Source: Caulobacter segnis (GTDB lineage: Bacteria > Pseudomonadota > Alphaproteobacteria > Caulobacterales > Caulobacteraceae). Taken from it: 64,000 nucleotides of DNA. Below are positions 39,525 through 48,014 of the stretch, one piece after another. The stretch is from positions 620,001 to 684,000 of the forward strand of contig NZ_JARQWW010000002.1 of NCBI RefSeq assembly GCF_029543125.1, read 5' to 3'. The notes under the pieces are model-generated. The model did not search any database, had not been told where the DNA came from, and saw nothing but the letters and a program-made list of their open reading frames with translations. Both the position numbers and the translations under genes were made by a program. The stretch's first letter is position 1. Each line of letters opens with the position of its first letter.

Positions 39525-40367
39525 CTAGGCCTCCGGACCCGCCCTGTCCACCCCGAGCCTGTGGCGAAAGAAGTCCACGACCCGGTCGCGGGCCCGCATG
39601 GTGGGGCCGGCGGGATCGGAACGGTCCAGATGCGTGGACAGAACCGAATGCGGCGTGCGGCCTGTCCCCTGACGGGCGGAGGCGGGGTCGAGCTCGATCG
39701 CCTCGAACCGATCGCCGAAGGCCTTGCGATAGGCGTCGAACCGCGCCGCCGGCACGAACGGGTCGCCGTGAAAGCGCAGGCCGAGCAGGGACAGATCCTC
39801 GGTCTCGAACCGGGTGCGGGCGCAGGCGATCTCGTCCAGCGAACACCCCATGGACGCCGCGCCCCGCTCGCCCAGCGGCAGGGAGGGTTGCGAGACGACC
39901 GGCGCGATCACTGACGGCTCGGTCATCATGGCCAGGGCGAAACCGCCGGTGAAGCACATGCCCACCGCGCCGACGCCCGGCCCGCCGCATTCGGCGTGCG
40001 CCTTTCGCGCCAAGGCCCGCAGCCAGTCGACGATGGGGCTGGAGCGGTCCGTGGCCCACACCGTGAACTCCCGCCGCACGCACAGGGTCTTGAGGATCAC
40101 GCCCCGGGCGTAGTTCGGCGTGACCCGGCGGCCTGGGTCGCCCATCAGACTGGGGCAGAAGACGGTCATGCCCGCCGCCACGAGGTCATTGGCGAAACGG
40201 ATGACCTCGGGGTGCAGGCCGGGCATTTCGTGGATGACGATGACGGCCGGGCCGGCGCCCTTTCGGAACACATCGCGCGACCAGCGGCCGTCGTCGAAGG
40301 CGAAGTGTTCGAAGTCTTCCAAATCTCCGGATTTGTCTTCGCCGGAGTCTCCGAAATCTCCGCCCAT
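39525..40367 (-). CDS. Dienelactone hydrolase family protein
   Basis: A 280-residue alpha/beta hydrolase of the dienelactone hydrolase type, with GMCFTGGFAL giving the catalytic cysteine, AVIVIHEMPGLHPEVIRFANDLV at the N-terminal core and STHLDRSD near the His region. The N-terminal 25 residues are acidic and low-complexity (GDFGDSGEDKSGDLEDFEHF) and their DNA is a degenerate tandem of GGAGATTT/GGAGACT. The start at 40367 has GAAGGTG six to seven bases upstream. Nearly abuts the upstream serine hydrolase gene. Substrate unknown. Confidence 0.87.
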   Translation of the reverse strand: MGGDFGDSGEDKSGDLEDFEHFAFDDGRWSRDVFRKGAGPAVIVIHEMPGLHPEVIRFANDLVAAGMTVFCPSLMGDPGRRVTPNYARGVILKTLCVRREFTVWATDRSSPIVDWLRALARKAHAECGGPGVGAVGMCFTGGFALAMMTEPSVIAPVVSQPSLPLGERGAASMGCSLDEIACARTRFETEDLSLLGLRFHGDPFVPAARFDAYRKAFGDRFEAIELDPASARQGTGRTPHSVLSTHLDRSDPAGPTMRARDRVVDFFRHRLGVDRAGPEA

Positions 40368-40369
40368 TG

Positions 40370-41737
40370 TCACACCTTCGGCCCAGCCATGAATTGCTCG
40401 ATCTTGCCGTCGGGAGTCATGCGCAGGCTGACCCAAAGGACCTTGCGGCCATAGATCGCGTCGAACCCGGCATAGGTCATGCCGCCCCGCTTGCTCGCCC
40501 CCGTGGGCCGCAACATCCGCAACGGACCCAGCGCGGACAGCGAGGCCTGATAGTCGGCCAATACCTGCGGGGAGAAGAAGGCGTCGGCGTTGGGCGTCAG
40601 GCGCGCGCGGTCGATGCGCCCCGCCGCCGCGTCCGCCAGCAGCCCCCGCATCACCGCCGCCGACCCGGTCGAGGGCAGCAGCAGGAAGGCCAGGCGCTCG
40701 GCGATGACGCTCTGGGCCTGATTGTCCTCGGTGTTGACCATGACGCTGAGCGCCAGCTTCTCGTCCGGCCAGATGCGGTTGTCGGTGTGAACGCCCGACA
40801 AGGCGCCGCCGTGGCTCCACACCCGGCGACCGTCCTGCACAGAAACGCGCAGGCCCAGGGCGTAGGTGGTCGGCTCGCCGCTGGTCAGGACCGCGGGCGT
40901 GGTCATGGCCGTGATCGAGGACGGCTTCAGCAGGCCGGCGTCCATCAGACTGATGTTCCACAGCGCCAGGTCCGCGGGGCGCATGGCCAGATGGGCGGCG
41001 GCGAACAGCCAGCCGGGGCCTTCCTTGTCGGCCGGGCGCAGAGGCCCCGCGCCGTAGCGGGTGTAATTGGCGGCGTGCGGCGACCTCAGCGGGGCGGTGT
41101 CGTTCTCGGTCACCCCGGTCATGCGCAAGGGGGTGAATATCCGCTCTCTCTGAAAGGCGAACAGATCCTGGCCGCTGACCTTCTCCACCACCATTCCGGC
41201 GATCACGAAGCCGGTATTGGAATACCGGTACTCCGTGCCCGTGGGGAATTCGAGCGGCGTGCGCGCCCAGCCGTCGAGGATGTCGTCCCGGCTGGCAGGC
41301 CGCTTCATGCGCGCGAAGACAAAGTCCTGCGGCCAATAATCCGTATAGCCCGACACGTTGTTGAGCACATTCCGGATGGTGATCCTGTCCCCGTCCGTCA
41401 GGTTCGGAACATAGCGGCCCACCGGATCGTCGAGGTTGAGCTTGCCGTCTTCGGCCAGCAGCAGGATCGAGGCGGCGGTGAACTGTTTGGAGACCGAGGC
41501 GACGCCATAGCGGGTTTCGGTCGTAGCCGCGACTGGCGGGTCCAGTCGGGCCTCTCCAAAGGCGGCGAGGTGGGCGAGGCGGCCTTCCTGGACCACGGCG
41601 ACGGAGGCGGAGGGAGAGCCGGTTTCAGCCAGCACCTCGCGGATGATCGCGTCGATCTCGGCCTTGGGCGCCTCAGCGGCCGCCGGGACGGCGAACGCCA
41701 ATGCAGCCGCCATCAACGCGCTTCGGAACACTCGCAT
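40370..41737 (-). CDS. Exported class C beta-lactamase-like serine hydrolase
   Basis: A 455-residue protein with a signal peptide (FRSALMAAALAFAVPAAAEA) and the penicillin-binding/esterase fold: SVSK (Ser81, Lys84), YSN (172-174) and HGG as the third motif. The family covers D,D-peptidases, esterases and AmpC-like enzymes; antibiotic hydrolysis cannot be inferred. A C-terminal about 90-residue extension follows the catalytic domain. Start 41737 has GGGAGGCGGGG just upstream. Operon-like with the dienelactone hydrolase gene two bases downstream. Confidence 0.88.
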   Translation of the reverse strand: MRVFRSALMAAALAFAVPAAAEAPKAEIDAIIREVLAETGSPSASVAVVQEGRLAHLAAFGEARLDPPVAATTETRYGVASVSKQFTAASILLLAEDGKLNLDDPVGRYVPNLTDGDRITIRNVLNNVSGYTDYWPQDFVFARMKRPASRDDILDGWARTPLEFPTGTEYRYSNTGFVIAGMVVEKVSGQDLFAFQRERIFTPLRMTGVTENDTAPLRSPHAANYTRYGAGPLRPADKEGPGWLFAAAHLAMRPADLALWNISLMDAGLLKPSSITAMTTPAVLTSGEPTTYALGLRVSVQDGRRVWSHGGALSGVHTDNRIWPDEKLALSVMVNTEDNQAQSVIAERLAFLLLPSTGSAAVMRGLLADAAAGRIDRARLTPNADAFFSPQVLADYQASLSALGPLRMLRPTGASKRGGMTYAGFDAIYGRKVLWVSLRMTPDGKIEQFMAGPKV

Positions 41738-41782
41738 CCCCGCCTCCCGAACCTTCGCCACGGGAGGCTAACCCGCGTTCGC

Positions 41783-42310
41783 TCAGAACCGCAAATTGCT
41801 GTCGAAGGTGTCCTCGAAGGGGTCCGGACGGGTGCCGTTCCCGAGACGCCATTCACCGCGATAGGCGAACTCCATCTCGGCGCAGGCCCGCGCCGGGCCG
41901 CCCGCCGGATCGTCGCCCAGAACCTGGACCTTCAGGTCGCGGCCATGACGCAGCGTTCCCACCGCCAGCCAGACCCGGGTCGAACCGGGACAGAAGGCGC
42001 GGACATAGACCTTGCCCTGGGCCTTCTCCGCATCGATCTCGTAGATGTCGCCCGGGCCGACCGGCGCGCCCTTGCCCAGGGCGCCGACGCCGACCGACTT
42101 GACCTCCGCCGAGGCGGGCACGGCGGTGGCCATGATCTTGCGCACCTTGCCGCCGCCCAGCATCCGTGTCTCGAACAGGAAGGTCAGGCCCGTGCCCGTC
42201 AGACGCCGTGCGTCCGGCGAAACCGGGTCGTAGGAAAAGATGCGGGTCTCGGCCGCGGCGGGTGAGGCGGCGGCGAGAGCGGCGAAGGCCGCGAGAATCA
42301 GACGCTTCAT
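41783..42310 (-). CDS. Exported hypothetical protein
   Basis: A 175-residue protein with a clear signal peptide (MKRLILAAFAALAAASPAAA). The mature part has no domain I recognise; it shows alternating hydrophobic strands (GLTFLFETRMLGGGKVRKIMATAVP, KVYVRAFCPGSTRVWLAVG) compatible with a beta-rich periplasmic fold and two cysteines that could pair. The ATG overlaps the stop of the upstream DUF2939 gene (ATGA), so the two are coupled and likely act together. Confidence 0.7.
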   Translation of the reverse strand: MKRLILAAFAALAAASPAAAETRIFSYDPVSPDARRLTGTGLTFLFETRMLGGGKVRKIMATAVPASAEVKSVGVGALGKGAPVGPGDIYEIDAEKAQGKVYVRAFCPGSTRVWLAVGTLRHGRDLKVQVLGDDPAGGPARACAEMEFAYRGEWRLGNGTRPDPFEDTFDSNLRF

Positions 42311-42819
42311 GGCAGCTTCAGCTCCGAGACCGGACCGTCGAAGCTGACCAGCCGCCACACCCCGCCCTGATTGGCGAAGGTCAGCAGGCAGGGCCCCTTG
42401 TCGCTGCGCGCCGCACAGACGCGGCCGCCGCCGATGGGGCGCAGGGCGCTGGCGATGGCCAGGCGGCCCGGGATCGGCTGGGACGGACGATAGCCGTAGG
42501 ATTCGGCCACCGCGCGGAACACGGTCGGACGCAGCAGGGCGTCGCCGGCCAGGTCGGCGGCGGTGCGCGACAGCATGTAACCGAGGGCCTTGAGCGGGTC
42601 CGGCGCATTGGAGCGCTGTGTCTGCTCGACGATGCGGCTCTCCAGCTGGCGCTTGAGGGCGACCTTGTCCACGTGGCGGTCGAAGGTCGCGCCGTCATTG
42701 TCGCGTATGGCGATCAGCAAGGCGTGGACGTCATTGGACGCATCGACCCGCGAAACCGTGGCGCAGGCGCTCAGGGCCAAGGCCGCCAGCAGAAGCGGCA
42801 GAACAAGCAGCTGTCTCAT
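42307..42819 (-). CDS. DUF2939 lipoprotein
   Basis: A 170-residue protein whose signal ends in a lipobox (ALSAC), so it should be a lipid-anchored envelope protein. The mature part has the DUF2939 pattern: LLIAIRDNDGATFDRHVDKVALKRQLESRIVEQ, a conserved region near FRAVAESYGYRP, and a C-terminal FANQGGVWRLVSFDGP. Function unknown. It overlaps the next gene by four bases. Confidence 0.82.
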   Translation of the reverse strand: MRQLLVLPLLLAALALSACATVSRVDASNDVHALLIAIRDNDGATFDRHVDKVALKRQLESRIVEQTQRSNAPDPLKALGYMLSRTAADLAGDALLRPTVFRAVAESYGYRPSQPIPGRLAIASALRPIGGGRVCAARSDKGPCLLTFANQGGVWRLVSFDGPVSELKLP

Positions 42820-42871
42820 GAAGCCCTTTTAGCGTCGGGACGCGCCAGGAGACAGCGTGAAGGCGGCGGTT

Positions 42872-43342
42872 TCAGGGCTGGCGCGCGAACCTCCACGCCG
42901 CCAGACCGATGGGCAGGCCGAAGGCGAAGGCGTGCACGAACAGGCCGAGCACGACATAGGCCGGTTCCGGCGGGCGTTGAGGCGGGTTGGCGTTCAGCGG
43001 CAGGACCACGGCGTTCATCACCCCGAACATGCCCAGGCCGAACAGCGGACCCCATATCAGAGGCCGCTCCAACAGTTGCGGCAGGACCCGCGTCGCCACA
43101 AGCACGAAGACCACGGCGGCGGCCATGGCGATGGCGAAATGAAGGAACAGCCCCAGGGCCGCCATGGCGATCCCGCCGCCCATCGCGCCCTTGCCCAGGA
43201 GACCCGCGGCGATGCCTTTGAGGATGCGGGCCGGGGTGACGCCGCGCGGCGCCCACGACAGGAAGGCGCAGGTGATGTCGAGCGCCCCGGAGGTGAGACC
43301 GCCGACGAACATGGCGGCGACGGGCCCGGAAAGGCGGCTCAT
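42872..43342 (-). CDS. Multi-pass membrane protein of unknown function
   Basis: A 156-residue protein with about four hydrophobic helices (AMFVGGLTSGALDITCAFL, GIAMAALGLFLHFAIAMAAAVVFVLVATRVL, LIWGPLFGLGMFGVMNAVVLPL, AYVVLGLFVHAFAFGLPIGLAAW). It resembles small YagU-like or DUF1440-type membrane proteins, but I cannot place it firmly. A short hairpin GAGAAC/GTTCTC lies just upstream (43351-43369). No evident operon partner. Confidence 0.7.
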   Translation of the reverse strand: MSRLSGPVAAMFVGGLTSGALDITCAFLSWAPRGVTPARILKGIAAGLLGKGAMGGGIAMAALGLFLHFAIAMAAAVVFVLVATRVLPQLLERPLIWGPLFGLGMFGVMNAVVLPLNANPPQRPPEPAYVVLGLFVHAFAFGLPIGLAAWRFARQP

Positions 43343-43420
43343 GTGATGCTCCCGAGAACTCTTCTGGTTCTCAAGGGATAGGCCGTGCAGCGGCGCGCCG
43401 CTTTCAAAAACCTGCGCTTG

Positions 43421-44206
43421 TCAGTGCGCCAGGGCTTGGCGCAGCGCGGCCGGCGGCGCCCCGAAGCAGCGCCGGAAGGCCGCCGTCATATGGCTGTGGC
43501 TCGAGAAGCCGAGGTCCAGCGCCGTGGCGGTCAGGTCGCGCTCCCCTTGGTCCAGCCGGTGTAAAGCGGCGGCCAGACGCAGTCGAAGGCGGTAGTCGCG
43601 AAGGGATCGTCCGGTCACCGCCCGGAACAGCCGGGCCAGATGGAAGGGCGAGCAGGCCGCCTCGGACGCCACGTCCGACAGGCCCAGAGGCGCGGAAAGG
43701 TCGGCGGCGATCAGGGCCCGCGCGGCGGCGACGCGCCTTTCATCGCGGGCGCTGGGCGTAATCCCGGCCAGTCCCTGGCGATCTCGGGCGATGCCGTGCA
43801 GCAGCTCCATCGCCGCCTCCTCCACGATCAGACGGTCGGCCCCCTTGCGCGCGGCGCGATAGAGTCGGGCGTGAGCCAGCTGGGTGTCGCCGCTGAGCGG
43901 GGTGGTCAGGGCGCCGGCGATCACCGCCTCGTCCATCACCTGCGCCGCCGGTTCGAACACCGTGCAGTCGAAGCCCTCGGGGCCCGCGCTGGTCAGGTGA
44001 TGCTCGTCGCCCGCGTGATAGATCAGGCCGCAGGCCGGGTCGGCCACATGGGCGCGGCCGCGCATCTGGCAGACATACGCGCCCCGCCGCACCAGCCCGA
44101 AATCGGACTGGGTCACGAGACCGGGCGTGCGGGCGCCGGCCTCCCACGTGAAGAAGTCGCTGATCCGGAAGAGATCGGATGAAAAAAGGGCCGCGAAGAC
44201 GGTCAT
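43421..44206 (-). CDS. AraC family transcriptional regulator
   Basis: A 261-residue regulator with an N-terminal cupin-like sensing region (residues 1-130) and a C-terminal AraC domain (ARALIAADLSAPLGLSDVASEAACSPFHLARLFRAVTGRSLRDYRLRLRL, then ALDLGFSSHSHMTAAFRRCFGAPPAALRQ). The target genes are unknown. Its proposed start codon and first eight codons lie inside the infB-operon terminator, so the true start may be further downstream or the gene may rely on read-through. Confidence 0.85.
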   Translation of the reverse strand: MTVFAALFSSDLFRISDFFTWEAGARTPGLVTQSDFGLVRRGAYVCQMRGRAHVADPACGLIYHAGDEHHLTSAGPEGFDCTVFEPAAQVMDEAVIAGALTTPLSGDTQLAHARLYRAARKGADRLIVEEAAMELLHGIARDRQGLAGITPSARDERRVAAARALIAADLSAPLGLSDVASEAACSPFHLARLFRAVTGRSLRDYRLRLRLAAALHRLDQGERDLTATALDLGFSSHSHMTAAFRRCFGAPPAALRQALAH

Positions 44207-44218
44207 CTGCGCGGCCCT
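44182..44218 (-). terminator. Intrinsic terminator of the rimP-nusA-infB operon, overlapping the araC start
   Basis: Read leftwards: stem AGGGCCGCG (44218-44210) with its complement CGCGGCCCT (44095+ ending 44087), a 14-base loop that contains the araC ATG (44206-44204), then TTTTTT (44187-44182). The complementary arm is at 44195-44187. The 3' arm and T run also code for AraC residues 4-8. Confidence 0.75.
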
Positions 44219-44242
44219 TCCATTCTTGATTTTCGCGACGCC

Positions 44243-47239
44243 CTAGAGCGAGCGCTTCACTTCCTCGACGGTGAAGCATTCGATCAGGTCGCCCGGACGG
44301 ATGTCCTGGAAGCCTGCGAAGGCCATGCCGCATTCCTGGCCGGACGGGACTTCGTTGACCTCGTCCTTGAAGCGCTTGAGCGTCTGCAGGGTGCCGAGTT
44401 CGAGAACCACCACGCCCTCGCGGACGATGCGGACCCGGGCGCCCTTGCGGACCACGCCTTCGGTGACCCGGCAGCCGGCGACCTTGCCGACCTTCGAGAT
44501 GTCGAAGGCCTGCAGCACTTCGGCGTTGCCGAGGAAGGTTTCGCGTTGGATCGGCGAAAGCATCCCGGACATGACGCCTTTGATGTCGTCGATCAGGTCA
44601 TAGATGATCGAGTAGTAGCGGATCTCGACACCTTCGCGCTCGGCCAGCTGGCGCGCCTGGGCCGAGGCCCGGACGTTGAAGCCGATGACCGGGGCGTTGG
44701 CGCCCTTGGCCAGGGTGACGTCGCTTTCGCTGATCGCGCCGGCGCCCGACAGGATGATCCGTGCGCGGACCTCGTCGGTGCCCAGCTTGTCCAGCGAACC
44801 GATGATCGCTTCGGCCGAGCCCTGCACGTCGGCCTTGATGACCAGCGGCAGCTCGCGCAGCTTCTTGTCCTGCAGCTTGGCCATCATGTCGGCCAGCGAG
44901 GCGCCGGCGCCCACGGGGGCCATCGACTTCTCGCGCTTCAGGCGGATGCGGTACTCGGTCAGCTCGCGGGCGCGGGCTTCGTTCTCGACCACGGCGAAGG
45001 GATCGCCCGGCGAGGGCGCGCCGTCGAGGCCGAGAATCTCCACCGGGGTGGAGGGACCGGCTTCGGTCAGCTGCTCGTCGCGCTCGTTCAGCAGGGCGCG
45101 CACGCGGCCCCACTGGCTGCCGGCCACGACGATGTCGCCGCGCTTCAGCGTGCCGCGCTTGACCAGGACGGTGGAGACGGCGCCGCGGCCCTTGTCGAGC
45201 TTGGCTTCGATAACCACGCCGTCGGCGACACGGTCCGGATTGGCCTTCAGGTCGAGGATTTCGGCCTGCAGCAGGACGCGCTCCATAAGCTCGTCCAGGC
45301 CCTGGCGGGTCTTGGCCGAGACTTCGACGATCTGGGTGTCGCCGCCGAGGCTTTCCACCACGATCTCGTGCTGGAGCAGCTCGTTGGTCACGCGGGTCGC
45401 GTCAGCGCCCGGCTTGTCCATCTTGTTCACGGCCACGATCATCGGGACCCCGGCCGCCTTGGCGTGCTGGATGGCCTCGACGGTCTGCGGCATGACGCCG
45501 TCGTCACCGGCGACCACCAGGATGATGACGTCGGTGATGTTGGCGCCGCGGGCGCGCATGGCCGAGAAGGCCGCGTGGCCCGGCGTGTCCAGGAAGGTCA
45601 CGCGGTGACCATCCTTCAGGCGGACCTGATAGGCGCCGATGTGCTGGGTGATGCCGCCGGCTTCGCCCGCCGCGATGTCGGTGGAGCGCAGGGCGTCCAG
45701 CAGCGAGGTCTTGCCGTGGTCGACGTGGCCCATGACGGTCACGACCGGCGGGCGGGCCTCCAGGTGATCGTCGATGTCCTCGGCGCCGATGAAGCCTTCT
45801 TCAACGTCGGCTTCCGAAACGCGCTTCACCGTGTGGCCGAATTCGGTGGCCACCAGCTCGGCGGTGTCGTTGTCGATGACGTCGTTGATCTTCATCATCA
45901 GGCCCTGACGCATCAGGAACTTGATGATCTCGACGCCGCGGGTGGCCATGCGGTTGGCCAGCTCCTGGACGGTGATGACGTCCGGGATGACCACTTCGCG
46001 AGAGACCTTGGCCTGCTCTTGGGCGCCGCCACGACGCTTTTCCTTTTCGCGTTCGCGGGCTCGGCGGACCGAGGCGAGCGAGCGCATGCGGTCGGCGGAC
46101 TCACCGTCGCCGGCCACAGTCTGGATCGTCAGGCGGCCTTCGCGGCGCTGGGGCTGACCCTTGGTGCGCGACACGGCCTTGCCGGGCGCGCCCTTGCGGC
46201 GATCATCGTCGCTGTCGTCAGGACGGCGGTCGAGATTGAGCGAACCGGGGCGCGGGGTCGAGCGGGCCGCACGTTGGATTTCGGGCGTGGCCGGAGCAGC
46301 CGGAGCGCCGGGGCGGCCGCCGGGACGCGGAGCGCCCGGACGCGCGCCGTCGCGCGGCGCCGGCTTGGGAGCCAGGGCAGAATAGCGGACGGTTTCGCCG
46401 CCAGCGCCGCCGGAGCGGTCGCCGCCTTGCGGGCGGTCGCCGCCACGATAGCCGCCGCCCTGAGGACGGTCGCCGTCACGAGGCGGACGCGGGCGGTCGT
46501 TGTTGAAGCCGCCTTCGCGGGGCGCACGCTGGTTGAACGGACGGTCCTCGCGCGGGGCGCGCTGGCCATAGACGTTCTGCGGGCGGTCACCGGCCGGACG
46601 GTCGGGGCGGTAGGTGGTGGTGGTCGGCCGGTCGTCGCGACGCTCGCGGCTCGGCTCGTAGGTGCGCGTCTGACCAGCGGCCGGGGCCGGCGGCGCAGCG
46701 GCGCGGACAGGTTCAGCCGGAGCCGCCGGGGCGGCCGGGCGCGGCGCTTCAGCGGCCGGAGCCGGAGCAGCGGGAGCCGGAGCAGGCGCCGCCGGCGGCG
46801 GAGCCGCTGCAGCGGCGGCCGCGGCGGCGGCGGCTGCCTTGGCGGCCTCTTCGCGACGACGCGCTTCATCTTCGCGGGCGCGTCGGTCGGCTAGGTCGCG
46901 TTCCTGCTGCTGGCGAGCGGTTTCGATGGCGCGCTGACGCGCTTGCATCTCTTCAGCCGACAGGCCGCCGGCGCCGCCCGAGGTCGGGGCGGGACGCGGC
47001 GCCGCCGGAGCGGCGGGGCGCGGAGCCGGTGCGGCGTCGCGACGCTCGGCTGATGACGGCGCGGCGAGATTGCCGGTCGCGGGCGCATGGCTGCGCGCGC
47101 GTTTGGTCTCAACCACAACCGTCTTCGACCGCCCGTGGCTGAAGCTTTGCTTCACCACGCCCGAGCTGACCGAGCCCGCGCGGGGCTTCAGGGTCAGGGG
47201 TGCCCGTCCGGGGCGGCCGTTTTCGTTCTCGTCGCTCAT
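44243..47239 (-). CDS. infB: Translation initiation factor IF-2
   Basis: GTPase that brings fMet-tRNA to the 30S subunit. At 998 residues it is long. Residues 70-340 are disordered and rich in Ala, Pro, Arg and Gly (an Ala tract at 135-147, then RDDRP/GGDRPQ repeats). An IF2-N domain follows at about 417-468, then the G domain with GHVDHGKT at 504-511, DTPGHAAF and NKMDK, and the C-terminal tRNA-binding domains. Such a long N-terminus is known in alphaproteobacteria. It is the last gene of rimP-nusA-ylxR-infB and ends at a strong terminator. Confidence 0.97.
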   Translation of the reverse strand: MSDENENGRPGRAPLTLKPRAGSVSSGVVKQSFSHGRSKTVVVETKRARSHAPATGNLAAPSSAERRDAAPAPRPAAPAAPRPAPTSGGAGGLSAEEMQARQRAIETARQQQERDLADRRAREDEARRREEAAKAAAAAAAAAAAAPPPAAPAPAPAAPAPAAEAPRPAAPAAPAEPVRAAAPPAPAAGQTRTYEPSRERRDDRPTTTTYRPDRPAGDRPQNVYGQRAPREDRPFNQRAPREGGFNNDRPRPPRDGDRPQGGGYRGGDRPQGGDRSGGAGGETVRYSALAPKPAPRDGARPGAPRPGGRPGAPAAPATPEIQRAARSTPRPGSLNLDRRPDDSDDDRRKGAPGKAVSRTKGQPQRREGRLTIQTVAGDGESADRMRSLASVRRAREREKEKRRGGAQEQAKVSREVVIPDVITVQELANRMATRGVEIIKFLMRQGLMMKINDVIDNDTAELVATEFGHTVKRVSEADVEEGFIGAEDIDDHLEARPPVVTVMGHVDHGKTSLLDALRSTDIAAGEAGGITQHIGAYQVRLKDGHRVTFLDTPGHAAFSAMRARGANITDVIILVVAGDDGVMPQTVEAIQHAKAAGVPMIVAVNKMDKPGADATRVTNELLQHEIVVESLGGDTQIVEVSAKTRQGLDELMERVLLQAEILDLKANPDRVADGVVIEAKLDKGRGAVSTVLVKRGTLKRGDIVVAGSQWGRVRALLNERDEQLTEAGPSTPVEILGLDGAPSPGDPFAVVENEARARELTEYRIRLKREKSMAPVGAGASLADMMAKLQDKKLRELPLVIKADVQGSAEAIIGSLDKLGTDEVRARIILSGAGAISESDVTLAKGANAPVIGFNVRASAQARQLAEREGVEIRYYSIIYDLIDDIKGVMSGMLSPIQRETFLGNAEVLQAFDISKVGKVAGCRVTEGVVRKGARVRIVREGVVVLELGTLQTLKRFKDEVNEVPSGQECGMAFAGFQDIRPGDLIECFTVEEVKRSL

Positions 47240-47327
47240 GCGTTCGCTTGACTACCCGCCGGCGTTCCGACGGACCCATAAATCCAAACACGAAAGGGAC
47301 CGGGCGATGACTCGCCTAGCCCTATTT

Positions 47328-47969
47328 CTACGGCTCCTCGCGCCAACTCGCCGTCCACTCAGGAGGAAGGAGCGGGCGAAAGCCTGATAACCGCAGAACT
47401 TCAGAAGTCCAGCGATCGGCGCCTCGCCCCGCAAGGAAGGCGGTATGTATCACATTCTCCCCGCCCAAGGCCAAACCCAATTCCTCCGACGTGAAAACGC
47501 CGAAAATCCGGGGTTCTGGCGAGGCCTTGCGAGCCTGGGCCAGCATCTTGCGCCGGCCGTCGGGGGCTCCGTCGGAGGCCTCGACCAGCCAAGCCGCCTT
47601 TCCGGCGGAGAGGACGGAAGCAACCTTCTCAAAACCAAAGGTAAGATCGCCGGCCCGGCGCGCAAGGCCCAGACCGTCGAGAACCCGCTGCGTCAAAAGG
47701 CGCTCCACCTGATCGGCCAGATCGACCGGAACGGAGAGCTTGGCCTTCGCCGCGCGGGAGAAGAGCCCCTTCTTCGCCGCCGCCTCCACAGAGGCGCGGT
47801 CGGCCGCCACCCATAGTCCCCGGCCCGGCAGCTTGCGCGCCAGATCGGGAACGACCGATCCGTCCGGACCCGCCACGAAGCGGATCAGGCGGCTCTCGTC
47901 CATCACCTCGCCGGTGACGATGTCGCGGCGCTCGCGATGCGCCTCGGCGTGGGTCTTGGGTGCGGTCAT
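47328..47969 (-). CDS. ylxR: YlxR-L7Ae fusion RNA-binding protein
   Basis: A 213-residue protein of two parts: an N-terminal YlxR/DUF448 domain (residues about 10-95; RRDIVTGEVMDESRLIRFVAGPDGSVVPDLARKLPGRGLWVAADR) and a C-terminal L7Ae/ribosomal eL8-like domain (LLTQRVLDGLGLARRAGDLTFGFEKVASVLSAGKAAWLVEASDGA). The gene sits between nusA and infB as in many bacteria, and YlxR-type proteins bind RNA and nucleoid targets. The two-domain fusion is typical for alphaproteobacteria. A hairpin lies in the nusA-ylxR gap. Confidence 0.92.
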   Translation of the reverse strand: MTAPKTHAEAHRERRDIVTGEVMDESRLIRFVAGPDGSVVPDLARKLPGRGLWVAADRASVEAAAKKGLFSRAAKAKLSVPVDLADQVERLLTQRVLDGLGLARRAGDLTFGFEKVASVLSAGKAAWLVEASDGAPDGRRKMLAQARKASPEPRIFGVFTSEELGLALGGENVIHTAFLAGRGADRWTSEVLRLSGFRPLLPPEWTASWREEP

Positions 47970-47977
47970 GAAGAGAA

Positions 47978-48003
47978 CCGCCCGCTCCTTAAGAAGCGGG
48001 CGG
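47978..48003 (-). other. Stable hairpin between nusA and ylxR
   Basis: Arms CCGCCCGCT (47978-47986) and AGCGGGCGG (47995-48003), eight-base loop. An AAGGAG motif is partly buried in it, about 15 bases before the ylxR ATG, and only a weak TTCTCTTC follows. It may be an RNA-processing or translation-control structure rather than a terminator. Confidence 0.55.
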
Positions 48004-48014
48004 CGGAGACTCCT

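Noticed and set aside
43388-43401. Perfect palindrome AGCGGCGCGCCGCT downstream of the AraC gene
   Set aside because: It can hardly fold without a loop, no promoter is close, and such GC palindromes are common at this base composition.
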